A DNA stretch of 64,000 nt from assembly GCF_000217815.1 (NCBI RefSeq), contig NC_015707.1, positions 1,476,014-1,540,013 on the forward strand. The letters run 5' to 3'. Positions 8,866-18,720 of the stretch are shown one piece after another (position 1 is the stretch's first letter; every line of letters begins with the position of its first letter). Below the pieces are notes generated by a model. That model ran no database searches, was not told where the DNA came from, and saw only the letters and a program-made list of their open reading frames with translations. The position numbers and the translations under genes are program-made. This stretch comes from Pseudothermotoga thermarum DSM 5069 (GTDB lineage: Bacteria; Thermotogota; Thermotogae; Thermotogales; DSM-5069).

Positions 8866-9692
8866 GGCGTTTGAAATCCTTTTTATCAAATTTGGCCCGA
8901 ATATTGCTGATAGTAATTTTGATCGCGTTCTTTTTGTTACCGCTCCTTTGGCTTTTCACTGCTCCGTTCAGTAGAGCTGCTACTTTGAGAATTTCACTTC
9001 CAACTAAACCTACTTTGAACAACTTTCGAGTAGTTTTATCAAATCCAATATCGTTTCGAGCACTGTTTGTAAACAGTCCAATAATAGCTGGCGGCGCAAT
9101 GATCGGAGTTACTTTGATAGCATCACTTGCAGCTTACGCTCTTTCCAGGATAAAAGTTCCTGGTCAAAGTTTGATAGTTTACATTTTGATATTATTCTCC
9201 GCTGTGGTTACTGGAACGGCTGCAATGGTTCCAATCTTTCTGCTTTTGTATTCCCTAAAGTTGATTGACACACACCTTGGGACTATACTCGTCTACATTG
9301 GTGGATTGTTACCAACTGGGATTTTCCTCATGCGAGGTTTTGTAGACAGTGTTCCGCGTTCCTACGAGGAAGCAGCTATTGTTAGTGGCGCAAAACCTTT
9401 GCAAATGTTTAGAGATGTTGTTATTCCTATCATAAGACCTGGAATGATGGTTGTTGCTGTGTGGGCTTTTGTTCAGTCTTGGGGAGATTTTCTAATCCCG
9501 ATGGTTTTAATTAGAAGTCCTTTGAAAATGCCGGCTCCGATTGCCATTTACACGTTTTACACCGAAGGTGGAACTCCGGTGCTAACTTTGGTTTCGGCGT
9601 ATTCTTTGATATACATGCTTCCAGCTATAGTACTTTATCTATTTGTGAATTGGAAATACGGATTCAGATTCTTTGGAGGGATAAAAAGATGA
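8862..9692 (+). CDS. Sugar ABC transporter permease, MalG type
   Basis: A 276-residue second permease subunit with six predicted helices. The EAA loop reads EEAAIVSGAKPLQMFRDVVI near residue 168. Start and stop both overlap neighbouring genes by 4 bp (ATGA), showing translational coupling with the first permease and with the ATPase. Together these form the channel for the sugar delivered by the 6517 binding protein. Confidence 0.88.
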   Translation: MRRLKSFLSNLARILLIVILIAFFLLPLLWLFTAPFSRAATLRISLPTKPTLNNFRVVLSNPISFRALFVNSPIIAGGAMIGVTLIASLAAYALSRIKVPGQSLIVYILILFSAVVTGTAAMVPIFLLLYSLKLIDTHLGTILVYIGGLLPTGIFLMRGFVDSVPRSYEEAAIVSGAKPLQMFRDVVIPIIRPGMMVVAVWAFVQSWGDFLIPMVLIRSPLKMPAPIAIYTFYTEGGTPVLTLVSAYSLIYMLPAIVLYLFVNWKYGFRFFGGIKR

Positions 9693-10834
9693 TTACAAAG
9701 GAAAATCAACTTGTACCGCAGGAACAAAACAAGATAACAAAGGATTATCTTCTTTTGGACAACGTCACGAAAAAGTTTGGCACAACTGTTGCCGTGGATC
9801 ACTTGACTATTTCCGTCGCAAAAGGCGAATTCATTGCATTACTTGGACCTTCAGGATGTGGAAAAACAACAACCCTTCGACTCATAGCGGGATTGGAAAA
9901 GCCAACCGAAGGAAAGATTTTCCTTGATGGTCAGGATATAACAAACGTACATCCAAGAGAAAGAGATGTGGCCATGGTTTTTCAAGATTATGCTTTGTAC
10001 CCACACATGACTCTTTTTGAGAACATCGCTTATCCATTGAAGCTACGAAAAGTTCCGCGCAAAACAATAGAGGAAAAAGTTCTAGAAGTCGCAACGCGTC
10101 TTGGGATCAAGGATCTTTTGTCTCGAAGGCCTGGTCAAGTATCAGGTGGACAACAACAAAGAGCAGCTGTTGCCAGGGCTTTGGTTTATCGACCAAAAAT
10201 TTTTCTATTTGATGAACCGCTTTCAAATCTTGATGCAAAGCTAAGACTTGAAGCCCGCGCTTTTTTGCAGCACTTGTGCAAGGAAGAAAAGATAACCACC
10301 ATATATGTGACTCACGATCAAGCTGAGGCCATGGCAATGGCAGACAGAATAGGAGTTATGGATCAAGGGAAATTGCTTCAAATTGGTACACCTTTTGAAA
10401 TTTACCACAGGCCAAACAACATATTTGTGGCTGGATTCATCGGAAACCCACCGATGAACTTACTCACATGCTTTTTAAAACAAGAAAAAGATCTCACAAT
10501 AATCGTAGGAAACGAGTTTGAGCTTGATCTGACTTTACCGCTTGAGCAAAAATTTTCATTTGAAAAACTAGGTGAAAAGTATCTTATGCTTGGTTTCAGG
10601 CCGGAGCATGTAAAGCTATCAAGCGAACCAGGTCCTTACGCCATACCTGGTCATCTGTACGCGATTCAACCACTCGGTGCGGAGACTTTGATCACGCTAC
10701 AAGTTGGAACTTCTTTGGTTTCAGTAAGACTTTTTACAGATCAACCTCCCACTTTTTCCAACCAGATGTATATTCATCTAAATCCCAACAGAATTTACAT
10801 CTTTGCGGAAACAGGTGAAAGGTTATGGCCATGA
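9689..10834 (+). CDS. Sugar ABC transporter ATPase, MalK/UgpC type
   Basis: A 381-residue ATPase. The ATG at 9689 overlaps the permease stop (ATGA) and has TTTGGAGGGATAAAAAG before it. Walker A is GPSGCGKTT, the Q-loop lies in VFQDYALYPHM, the signature is VSGGQQQR, Walker B is IFLFDEP, and the switch histidine is in YVTHDQAEAMAMAD. The last 130 residues form the TOBE-type regulatory domain of MalK proteins (LMLGFRPEHVKL). Many Thermotogales sugar operons lack their own ATPase and share one, so this four-part transporter is unusually self-contained. Confidence 0.92.
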   Translation: MITKENQLVPQEQNKITKDYLLLDNVTKKFGTTVAVDHLTISVAKGEFIALLGPSGCGKTTTLRLIAGLEKPTEGKIFLDGQDITNVHPRERDVAMVFQDYALYPHMTLFENIAYPLKLRKVPRKTIEEKVLEVATRLGIKDLLSRRPGQVSGGQQQRAAVARALVYRPKIFLFDEPLSNLDAKLRLEARAFLQHLCKEEKITTIYVTHDQAEAMAMADRIGVMDQGKLLQIGTPFEIYHRPNNIFVAGFIGNPPMNLLTCFLKQEKDLTIIVGNEFELDLTLPLEQKFSFEKLGEKYLMLGFRPEHVKLSSEPGPYAIPGHLYAIQPLGAETLITLQVGTSLVSVRLFTDQPPTFSNQMYIHLNPNRIYIFAETGERLWP

Positions 10835-12264
10835 AGATTGTTTATTCTGGAAGCTTCAAACCTTCAGATCGTCTTTCATCCGTGTATCGACTTTTTGCGT
10901 TCAGTGTGCCAGAGAACGTCAAGTATTTGGAAATACGATATGATTACGATCGCAGCCAGGGGAATGTAATAGATCTTGGTTTATTCGATCCACGAGGTGG
11001 TTCGTTTTTATCATCAGAAGGATTTCGAGGTTGGAGCGGCAGCGCTAAAAGCCACGTGATAATTGCTGAAACTTTTGCCACACCTGGATATATACCAGGT
11101 CCGATAATTCCTGGCGTTTGGAAAGTCATCTTAGGACTTTACAAGATAAACTCCGAAAGATGTGACTACACCGTGGAAATACTGCTTCATGATTCAGAGA
11201 TTTCTTTGACAAACATGAGCATTCCTTTGGTAAAAATAACCACTAGCGAAAATTATCCACACATTTGTAGCAAAACTGGTCCAGCTTGGTTTAAAGGAGA
11301 TTTGCACTCTCATACTTATCATTCCGACGCTCAGTGTGGTGTGGATGAACTGATCGCCGCAGCAAGACGACGTGGACTTGATTTTCTTGCCATCACCGAT
11401 CACAACACTGTTAGTCACCTTTTGGATATTCAAAGACTGAAATGCCAAGATTTCTGTGTTATACCTGGTGAAGAGATCACCACTTACCTTGGTCATGCAA
11501 ACGTTTGGGGAATAAAACAGTGGTTTGATTTCAGATGCATTTCTCAACAACAAATAAAACAATTGTGCGAAGAAGTTCATCGCAAAAGGCTTTTATTTTC
11601 AATAAATCATCCAAAGCCAGGAGGTCCAGAGTGGGAATTTGGCTATTCGTTTGATTTTGACTGTATGGAAGTCTGGCAATCCATTTGGAGCAGGAACAAC
11701 GAACACAGCTTGAAAGTTTGGAACGATCTTTTGCTTTCTGGAAGAAGAATCATCGCAGTCGGCGGCAGTGATAGTCATCCAATTAAACTGGGAAATGGCA
11801 TATTTGAATGGCTTGGGTATCCGACAACCTGGGTTTACGCAAAAGATTTAACCGTTGAATCCATTCTTGAAGGTATTCGCGCTGGGCATGTGACTATATC
11901 CGCTTGTCCTTTGGGACCATTCTTGGCTTTGGAAATTTTCAAAAACAACGAAAAAATCGCAATGCAAGGTGATGTTGTAAAAACCAACAAATATACAGTC
12001 AAAGTGATTGCCAAAAAAGCAAAAGGTTTGATCTTAAGATTGCTTTCACCACAAGGTGGATTACTGCAGAAAAAATTAAACGAAGAATCAAGCGAAACGG
12101 TGTTAGATGTTGACCTCAGAGAACATGGGTACGTCAGAGCAGAACTTCGCGTGCCTTCAACTTTTTGGCAAGGAGAAACTTCCATTGAAAGTTTGCCAGT
12201 AGGCGCTCTCACAAACCCAGTGTGGAGTGAGGATTTCTTGAAAAAATGCAACCGCTGTAATTGA
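10831..12264 (+). CDS. PHP-domain metallohydrolase, CehA/McbA-like
   Basis: A 477-residue protein. The ATG at 10831 overlaps the ATPase stop by 4 bp, so it belongs to the transport operon. An N-terminal beta-sandwich (residues 1-140) precedes a PHP domain. That domain starts at GDLHSHTYHSD (about 157-167) and continues through FLAITDHN, a glutamate in IPGEEITT, SINHPKPGG and VGGSDSHP, all metal-ligand motifs of the family. A small beta domain ends the protein. PHP enzymes hydrolyse phosphate or other ester bonds; the substrate here is unknown. Its place in a mannoside operon suggests removal of a substituent from an imported glycan, which is inference. Confidence 0.75.
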   Translation: MKIVYSGSFKPSDRLSSVYRLFAFSVPENVKYLEIRYDYDRSQGNVIDLGLFDPRGGSFLSSEGFRGWSGSAKSHVIIAETFATPGYIPGPIIPGVWKVILGLYKINSERCDYTVEILLHDSEISLTNMSIPLVKITTSENYPHICSKTGPAWFKGDLHSHTYHSDAQCGVDELIAAARRRGLDFLAITDHNTVSHLLDIQRLKCQDFCVIPGEEITTYLGHANVWGIKQWFDFRCISQQQIKQLCEEVHRKRLLFSINHPKPGGPEWEFGYSFDFDCMEVWQSIWSRNNEHSLKVWNDLLLSGRRIIAVGGSDSHPIKLGNGIFEWLGYPTTWVYAKDLTVESILEGIRAGHVTISACPLGPFLALEIFKNNEKIAMQGDVVKTNKYTVKVIAKKAKGLILRLLSPQGGLLQKKLNEESSETVLDVDLREHGYVRAELRVPSTFWQGETSIESLPVGALTNPVWSEDFLKKCNRCN

Positions 12265-12385
12265 GTAAGCAGGTTTCGATAAGTCTTAGACCAGTCTTGT
12301 TAGAAACACTCGAAAAGACATCCGAAAAGGCATAGAGATGATTTCCAGAAACTAAGATAAACCATTTCGAAAAAGGCAGTCTGAC

Positions 12386-14668
12386 TTAATGTGTGAAATC
12401 AATGGAAAGATAATGGTCGTTCATTTCAACTACATAGAGATTGGATTCAGCAAAGTAGGATAGGATTTTACCACCTTTAACGGTTTCAATTTTTCTTTTT
12501 GCCCTGACGAAGAAGTATCTCGGAAAAAGGCTGTCTTTCGGGACATTTATGTACAGCCCATGGTCATCCAGATCATATCTAACGCTTTTTGTCATGTAAT
12601 CAACCATGTACTTGTAGAACTCAGAAACCGTGTGGAATCTCAAGAACGGAAAAGTTGATTTCACCTGCGAATATATTCCTACAAGACTTCGATAAAGTGC
12701 GTTCCAGTCCTTTCCATCTGGATTTCGATCTGATGCGAAAACATCGTCTGTGTGTATGAAGTGTGCAAAGCTTCCAAAATGTGCGAGACTGCTTGCAATG
12801 GTTAGCACCACACTCTCTTCCGGATAATAACCGTATGTTGACCTCGGCACAATCAAAACGTTGCCGCTGAGGATTTCGTATTCAGAGAAGTTTGGATAAT
12901 AATAAGAAGTACAAATTACCCTGATCTCAGGAATTGCCTTAAGCAGATTTTCAACACCATACAGGTCAATAATGTTGTTTGCAGCAGTGTAAGTAGTAAA
13001 GAAAATACTGTGACCGACTAATCTTTCAACAAATTCTTTAGAAACCCCCAGGCTGAGAATCAAATTTTCCGGATTCTTCCAGTTTTCTGCTGTTAAAGAG
13101 ATATGGTTGTACCCATGGAATCCCAGCTCGTGGTGCGATTGATTTAACTCAAGAACAGCTTTCAAAGGTCCAGCAGAACGGCTCACGAAAAATTCGGTGA
13201 AATCGAATGGAGGAGAACTTGACCCGTTGTAAGTCAGAATCAACATCGCTGTGAACGGAATGCCGAAGCGTTCAGAGAAGTTTTTCATATCCTTCCACCA
13301 GACATCGTAGTAGAACTCATCGTCCAATATACCGTTTTTCTCGACGTTGTACGATGGCAATGAAAAGTCGTCAAGATGGAAGGTAACAGAATTCAGAAAG
13401 CCAGAAATCGAGAAATTCTGCATTTCAAGTATTGCTTGAAGAATTAATCCACGAATTGGCTTCAAAACAGTGATTGGATAGATATAGCCAACAAATCCTT
13501 TTCCTCGTTCTTCATACCATATAACTGGTGTAGAACCATCCCCTTCGAGCTTGGCAAGTACCGTTGATTTGTCTGATAGCACAACGGAAAAACCAACGAC
13601 AAAATTAGCTATTTTATACTTGATACCATCGGCTGAATTGTGAAGTGGGAAAAGTTCCTTTACAAAGACCAACTTTTCCACGTTTATTCTTTGGCTTACA
13701 ACGTTCTTATTCCAAGGTGTGTTGAAAATGTTTGTGCAAAAAATGAAAGTACCTCCACTTTCCACATATCTTTTGATCGTCTGTGTTTCGAAATAGGTTG
13801 ACTCAGTGTTCCATATGATGAAACGATATTTGCACAACTCAAAGAAGGAGAGCCGATAGAATTCGGTTACGTCAACGAAATCCACCTCGATTTTTGCGAG
13901 TTCAAAGATTTCTATAAATTCCTTTTGTGTTCTTACATATTCATCCGGATCAAAAACGCTCTTGACAACTAAGACCTTGTTCTCATTACCGACGGCTGTT
14001 TCAAAGAAAGACTCAATGATTTTCTGAACGTTTAGAATCACGCGTCCATCTTTGTCTATGAAACTGTTGAAAACAGCTCCACCACCCGTTTTCGACAAAA
14101 AGATCATCGGATATTCAGATCCGGTTTCATCCAAGTAAGATAAGATCTTCTTAACATCGCTACCAAAAATGTCATACTTTTCAGCTGGGACACTTGTGGT
14201 TCCATAAGGAGCCCGTACGAAATACTCCTTCTCAAACTGCGCAGTTGAATTTTCCAATGTTTTGAAACCACCGCGATAGTGAACACCAAGCAAGTTCATC
14301 AGATTGTTCACTTCTCTGAAAGATGTTTTCACACCGAGATTGTTGAGGAAGAAGAATTTTCCGCCATTCTTGACAAAAATCGATAGCTGCCGAAGGTATG
14401 ATTCAGGATAGGGAACGTTTTGTGAATAATACCAAGAAATCACGAAAGCATATTTTTGATGATCAATCTCGTTGTAATTCAGCCCGAAAATGCTCCTAAG
14501 TTCATAGGGGATACCAAGTTTCTCAAGAACGGGTACAACGTGATTTTTCATCATGTATTCACCGTACTGCTCGGTTGGATTGTACAACAAAAGAAAAGGT
14601 TTCTCGCCAAAGGCAACGCAGCTGAGCGTTAACAACAGTATCAATAGCGTTATCAACACCCTTTTCAT
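12386..14668 (-). CDS. PelA-like secreted polysaccharide deacetylase (DUF2194/CE18-like)
   Basis: A 760-residue protein with a signal peptide (residues 1-21). An N-terminal Rossmann/flavodoxin-like region (25-410) precedes a NodB-like deacetylase domain with HLDDFSLP (431-438, metal-binding aspartates) and HHELGFHGYNH (512-522). This matches the deacetylase half of PelA-type proteins, which remove acetyl groups from N-acetylgalactosamine-rich Pel polymer outside the cell. Its ATG overlaps the stop of pelG by 4 bp, so it is the last gene of the Pel operon. The hydrolase half found at the N-terminus of Pseudomonas PelA is absent here; a separate GH114 gene lies at 19977. Confidence 0.75.
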   Translation of the reverse strand: MKRVLITLLILLLTLSCVAFGEKPFLLLYNPTEQYGEYMMKNHVVPVLEKLGIPYELRSIFGLNYNEIDHQKYAFVISWYYSQNVPYPESYLRQLSIFVKNGGKFFFLNNLGVKTSFREVNNLMNLLGVHYRGGFKTLENSTAQFEKEYFVRAPYGTTSVPAEKYDIFGSDVKKILSYLDETGSEYPMIFLSKTGGGAVFNSFIDKDGRVILNVQKIIESFFETAVGNENKVLVVKSVFDPDEYVRTQKEFIEIFELAKIEVDFVDVTEFYRLSFFELCKYRFIIWNTESTYFETQTIKRYVESGGTFIFCTNIFNTPWNKNVVSQRINVEKLVFVKELFPLHNSADGIKYKIANFVVGFSVVLSDKSTVLAKLEGDGSTPVIWYEERGKGFVGYIYPITVLKPIRGLILQAILEMQNFSISGFLNSVTFHLDDFSLPSYNVEKNGILDDEFYYDVWWKDMKNFSERFGIPFTAMLILTYNGSSSPPFDFTEFFVSRSAGPLKAVLELNQSHHELGFHGYNHISLTAENWKNPENLILSLGVSKEFVERLVGHSIFFTTYTAANNIIDLYGVENLLKAIPEIRVICTSYYYPNFSEYEILSGNVLIVPRSTYGYYPEESVVLTIASSLAHFGSFAHFIHTDDVFASDRNPDGKDWNALYRSLVGIYSQVKSTFPFLRFHTVSEFYKYMVDYMTKSVRYDLDDHGLYINVPKDSLFPRYFFVRAKRKIETVKGGKILSYFAESNLYVVEMNDHYLSIDFTH

Positions 14669-16068
14669 CGCAGATCACCTCTCAGGTCCTTCAACGTTCT
14701 CACCACACCTTTCTCTATCTGGATCTTCTGCCTCGAAAATTCAATCTGGATTATCTTTTCTACTTTCTTCAACAAGATAGCATAACTGACGAAGGTGAAA
14801 ATAGTGAAGGATATTGTATATGAAGCCGGTAAAAGAGTATACGGTGCTTTGTTGACAAACCAAATTGACAATGAAAGATTACACAAGAATGTGAGAGTAT
14901 TCAACCACAGAACATCCCTACGAAAATCAAAGTAGAGAAGTAACAGGGTGATCGTTAGGTAGAATCCGTTGAACATCGCTCCAACTATACCTATTCTGAG
15001 TATTGCCTTCTCAACATAAAAAGCTCTGGAAAAGATTCCGATTTCATTTGCAATAAACAACAAAGTCGAGAAGAACAGCTGAATGATCACCGTCAGTTCG
15101 ACACTTTTTCTGAGTTCTTCAGCCATATTGTCTTTCGCCAACTCCATGTCGTTCAAAGTTGATCTCGAGATTATTATCGAATAGAATTCATGGTATCTTC
15201 TGTAGAACCTCGTTTCGAGTACCATGACAAACATCACAACCGTTGGAATTATTGAAAGATAAGATATGAACATCGGTAAATCGTAGTAAGAAGAAAACCT
15301 GAAGCCTTTCAAAATCTCTTGTGAATAAGTCTTCGATCTCCAGACTACGAACTCATCAATCCATATAGCCAGGTTGTAGGCAAGTCCTATGAATATGTTT
15401 TCCCAGTATTTTTTCAGCGCACCGAACCACTTAAATGAAATGAATTCTTCGGTTCCAAAAGATCTTAAAGTGTTGATCAAGTGCAAGAACATGGACAGAT
15501 TGACTGAAAGAGAAAAACCCATGATTTTGTCGAAGGAACCGTCGCCGAAAAATCGAACGAACAAAGCTGCGGTCACACCAAAGATGATGTAGCTTACAAT
15601 GTATAGCTGAATATTCTCCGTAGCCAGTGATGCAACTGAAACAATCCACAAGGAAAGCAAAGATACGCACAAATACGTAAAAGCAAATATAAACCAAGCT
15701 TCGTGTTTGTTGATGCCAAGGAAAAGCACACAGAAAAGTGCTAGCAATGAATTCGCTACCAAAAGCAATCCCATCGTCTCTGGAAAGATCTTCTTGTAAT
15801 TGCGGGTATAGACATGATCAGAAACCCTACGAGTTAGGAAAGTGTTTGTCAAACCAGAGAAGATAACGGAGATGATAAACCCGTAAACAAGCGAAACAAA
15901 CAGGTACGGATCCTCGATATCGAAGAAATAAAGTATTGCAAAAAGGGAGGCAGCTGTAATAATCCACGGTCCTGCAGCTACAAGCATTGAATAGAAAATG
16001 GCTAAAATGTCCGAACTTACAGAACCTCGATAAAACATTCTGTTCAACCTAAAACCAATACCAGCCAT
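14665..16068 (-). CDS. pelG: PelG, polysaccharide transporter membrane protein
   Basis: A 467-residue integral membrane protein with about 12 helices. It starts with MAGIGFRLNRMFYRGS, followed by the first helices (LVAAGPWIITAASLFAI), a pattern typical of PelG, a MOP-superfamily flippase. It should form the inner-membrane synthase/export complex with PelF, PelD and PelE. It lies 2 bp after pelF and overlaps the next gene by 4 bp; AAAGGAGAAATAGGA precedes the ATG. Confidence 0.88.
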   Translation of the reverse strand: MAGIGFRLNRMFYRGSVSSDILAIFYSMLVAAGPWIITAASLFAILYFFDIEDPYLFVSLVYGFIISVIFSGLTNTFLTRRVSDHVYTRNYKKIFPETMGLLLVANSLLALFCVLFLGINKHEAWFIFAFTYLCVSLLSLWIVSVASLATENIQLYIVSYIIFGVTAALFVRFFGDGSFDKIMGFSLSVNLSMFLHLINTLRSFGTEEFISFKWFGALKKYWENIFIGLAYNLAIWIDEFVVWRSKTYSQEILKGFRFSSYYDLPMFISYLSIIPTVVMFVMVLETRFYRRYHEFYSIIISRSTLNDMELAKDNMAEELRKSVELTVIIQLFFSTLLFIANEIGIFSRAFYVEKAILRIGIVGAMFNGFYLTITLLLLYFDFRRDVLWLNTLTFLCNLSLSIWFVNKAPYTLLPASYTISFTIFTFVSYAILLKKVEKIIQIEFSRQKIQIEKGVVRTLKDLRGDLR

Positions 16069-16070
16069 TC

Positions 16071-17480
16071 CTATTTCTCCTTTGATACTTCTTCATAAAG
16101 TCTTCTATAATTCTCGATCATTCTCTCAATCGTGTATCTTCTCTCAACCCTCTGTTTGGCAACTCTTGAAGCTGCTTGCCTGAACTCATCGTCTTCGTAT
16201 AGTTTTATCAATCCCTCGCCTATACCTACGAAATCCTTGGGCTTTGCAATTACACCGGCTGGAGCCAACAGATCTTCTTTGGATCCGTACACCAACTCAG
16301 AACAACCACCAACATCCGTAGCAACAACCGGTATACCCGCTGAAAAAGCTTCCAATATCACCAAAGGTTGTCCTTCACTTACGCTGGTGAGAAGAAGTAC
16401 ATCTATCTCTGGATAGTACTTCGTCACGTCAACAGGTCCGGTGAACTCAACCGTGTCCTGAAGCTTGAAGAGTTCAACAAGTTGCAGACATTCACGATAA
16501 TACTGCTCATCTTCATCAGTAGGTCCTATTATCAACAGTTTAAAATCCGGGATTCTATCTTTTACGTATCGGGCAACTTTCACAGCGGTTTTTATATCCT
16601 TGATCTCAACAACCCTACCGACTAAACCTGCCACAAAAGGCTTCTTAGACTTTTTCCTTGGTAGTGATGAGAATTTGATGTAATCAACACCATTTGGAAT
16701 GACCCGAAGTTTCGAATAATCCTTACAAAGTTCCCTTTGGAATAGTTGATTCTTCTCAAAAAGTGTCGTAACAACATTGGATCTCTGGTATGCAAGAGCG
16801 CTCATGACTTTAAACAACTTTATCCAGCCCTTTTTGTAAGCTTCAGGAATCCATCTTGACTTTAGTATCTCAAGTTCCCTTTCCCTGTGGTAGATGCCAT
16901 GTTCCGTTAAGATCAAAGGCTTTTTATGCCTTAAGCTGTTCATCGTAGCACATAACCCAGCATAGCCCGTCGTGACAGTGTGATAAAGATCACACTTGGG
17001 TAGACCCATTGTCATACTGTTGACAACAGGTATGAGCATGCCTCTGACAGTCCAATAATAATTCGTAAAACTCTCGTCCGGAAGGTAGATCTTGTAAAAA
17101 TCGGTTATTGCACTCCAGTAGCAATCACACTGGAAGACTTTTGTGAAATCGTTGTCGCTATATCTCTCGAGCAATTTGTAAAGCTCCTGCGAAATCTGTA
17201 GTTCATCGAAGGGATATTTGATCGAATTTCCAAGCTTCTCGAAAAACTCGCGCTGAACTCGTTTTTCCGTGAAATCGTACTGTGCAAAAAGTTGAAACTC
17301 AAAGAACTCCACAACATTTTCGGGGAGTTTGTACTTTGGGATTTTTTCTTTCGGAATATCACCTATATGTATTACACAAAACTCAAAATCTCTAAGATGC
17401 TGAATTAAAAGATGTCCCCATGTGGACACCCCACCGGTAACATAAGGATAAGTCCCTTCAAAAATCAAACCAACCCTCAT
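16071..17480 (-). CDS. pelF: PelF, GT4-family glycosyltransferase of Pel synthesis
   Basis: About 469 residues, cytosolic. The ATG at 17480 is preferred because ATAGGTGAATGAT precedes it; an ATG at 17489 sits too close to the SD. The PelF hallmark EGTYPYVTGGVSTW appears near residue 7. The GT-B fold is complete: ILTEHGIYHRERE, then RVIPNGVDY, GLVGRVVEIKDIKTAV and the nucleotide-sugar motif EGQPLVILEAFSAGIPVVATDVGG. PelF polymerises UDP-activated GalNAc/GlcNAc in characterised systems. The gene sits between an unnamed membrane-protein gene and pelG. Confidence 0.92.
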   Translation of the reverse strand: MRVGLIFEGTYPYVTGGVSTWGHLLIQHLRDFEFCVIHIGDIPKEKIPKYKLPENVVEFFEFQLFAQYDFTEKRVQREFFEKLGNSIKYPFDELQISQELYKLLERYSDNDFTKVFQCDCYWSAITDFYKIYLPDESFTNYYWTVRGMLIPVVNSMTMGLPKCDLYHTVTTGYAGLCATMNSLRHKKPLILTEHGIYHRERELEILKSRWIPEAYKKGWIKLFKVMSALAYQRSNVVTTLFEKNQLFQRELCKDYSKLRVIPNGVDYIKFSSLPRKKSKKPFVAGLVGRVVEIKDIKTAVKVARYVKDRIPDFKLLIIGPTDEDEQYYRECLQLVELFKLQDTVEFTGPVDVTKYYPEIDVLLLTSVSEGQPLVILEAFSAGIPVVATDVGGCSELVYGSKEDLLAPAGVIAKPKDFVGIGEGLIKLYEDDEFRQAASRVAKQRVERRYTIERMIENYRRLYEEVSKEK

Positions 17481-17481
17481 A

Positions 17482-17928
17482 TCATTCACCTATCAACCTT
17501 ACAATTTCGTCCTTCACTTTCCGAAGCTGTTCCACAGGTAGGTTCTCAATCATCGTTCTAAAAAGTTCCACAATGGATTCTTCTTGCTCGAGTGATGAGA
17601 GTAACTCTTTCAAAAGCGTTTGCCTCTTGATTTGGACAGCGATTTTTTGAGTTTCTTTATCCCCAAGAAAACTGGATATCCTTAAAAGTTCATCAAGCAA
17701 AACAAGTCGTTCTGATGTAATCTTTGTATCTTCAATTTTCTTGAGTAGCTCTTTTTGCTTCAGATAAATCATCCTTTTGTTCAAACTCAAGATCTGCGAG
17801 CCATCAGCCGGTATTTCAACATGGGTCTCATAATTCACCGCAATGATTAAAGAAAGGGCAATCACCGTCGCCGTCAACGCAATGAAAAATTTCGCATTAC
17901 GTCTCATTATCTCGAGTAGTTTTGCCAT
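17482..17928 (-). CDS. Small one-helix membrane protein in the Pel operon, function unknown
   Basis: A 148-residue protein. The ATG at 17928 follows GGGGTGAGAAAG and lies 32 bp inside the end of the upstream gene, in another frame. One transmembrane helix (about 12-33) is followed by a helical, charged segment rich in Leu, Glu and Lys. I do not recognise it. Its position between the PelE-like gene and pelF suggests an accessory of the synthase complex, possibly a detached part of PelE. pelF starts one base after its stop. Confidence 0.6.
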   Translation of the reverse strand: MAKLLEIMRRNAKFFIALTATVIALSLIIAVNYETHVEIPADGSQILSLNKRMIYLKQKELLKKIEDTKITSERLVLLDELLRISSFLGDKETQKIAVQIKRQTLLKELLSSLEQEESIVELFRTMIENLPVEQLRKVKDEIVRLIGE

Positions 17929-18691
17929 CTTTCTCACCCCAAGCAAAAATCTTTCTTGCATATGAAAGAAGCACGGCTTTTTCTGCGTTTGTGTACAAGT
18001 TCTCAAAGCTTTTAAACTTTTGTTCAAAAACTTCCTTCTCACCGAGATCCACGAGAATTCTCAGATACAGATCTGCGAGGTTCTTATCGAAAAATTCATT
18101 CGGAGATTGCTCCAATTTCTCTCTGACAAACCGCAGGATTTCGATTTTCTGTTCATCTATCAAGAATGGTGTCTTCGAATACTGATATGAGTAGAGTGCA
18201 AAATTAAACAAACCGTCTTTCGTATGAACGAGTTTTGAATATCTTCCTATCTGCGAAATGAGAAAACTTTCGATTTGCTCCAAATACTCTGTACAGTAAA
18301 GCACAATGTCCTGTGAAGTTTCATTCATCAGGAACGTGTAGAGTATTGCAGCTGCCCTATCAGCTTCCAATCTTAACTCCTCGACCATTTTGTAAACTGT
18401 CTCAATTGCTTTTTTCTTCTGTTCGATAGATCCATATTTCATGATCAGATCTATAGGCACTACATCAAGTTTGTCGTAACTAACCTTGACGCCAGCCGAA
18501 GGAAGTTCAAAATCCGGCGTTTCTTTATACTTTGGTTTCCAATTTTTCTTGCTCAACCCGTAAATCAAAGGAAGAATGGGAAACATGACAAATGACAAGA
18601 TAAAGGACAACAAATCCTTTTTGGTAAGAAAAAGGCAAAGCACCGCATAAACGATGACGAACAACCATGATTTAAAATAGAATGCCAACAT
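17897..18691 (-). CDS. PelE-like membrane protein with a helical-repeat domain
   Basis: At least 264 residues: two or three N-terminal transmembrane helices (about 5-22 and 27-46), then an all-helical TPR-like soluble domain (about 75-255). Pseudomonas PelE has the same layout, and the gene follows pelD directly. Sequence identity is not obvious, so the assignment rests on topology and position. The ATG at 18691 has only a weak ribosome site and begins in the middle of a hydrophobic stretch. The frame is open and hydrophobic back to a TAG at 18731, with an unused AGGAGG inside the end of pelD, so the true start may lie upstream. Confidence 0.55.
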   Translation of the reverse strand: MLAFYFKSWLFVIVYAVLCLFLTKKDLLSFILSFVMFPILPLIYGLSKKNWKPKYKETPDFELPSAGVKVSYDKLDVVPIDLIMKYGSIEQKKKAIETVYKMVEELRLEADRAAAILYTFLMNETSQDIVLYCTEYLEQIESFLISQIGRYSKLVHTKDGLFNFALYSYQYSKTPFLIDEQKIEILRFVREKLEQSPNEFFDKNLADLYLRILVDLGEKEVFEQKFKSFENLYTNAEKAVLLSYARKIFAWGEKDGKTTRDNET

Positions 18692-18720
18692 TCCGACAAT
18701 CGTTGATAATAGCCCTAAGA

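Noticed and set aside
12386-14668. PelA deacetylase as a cell-wall peptidoglycan deacetylase
   Set aside because: The long N-terminal domain, the HLDDF/HHELGFHGYNH motif layout and position behind pelG fit Pel better.
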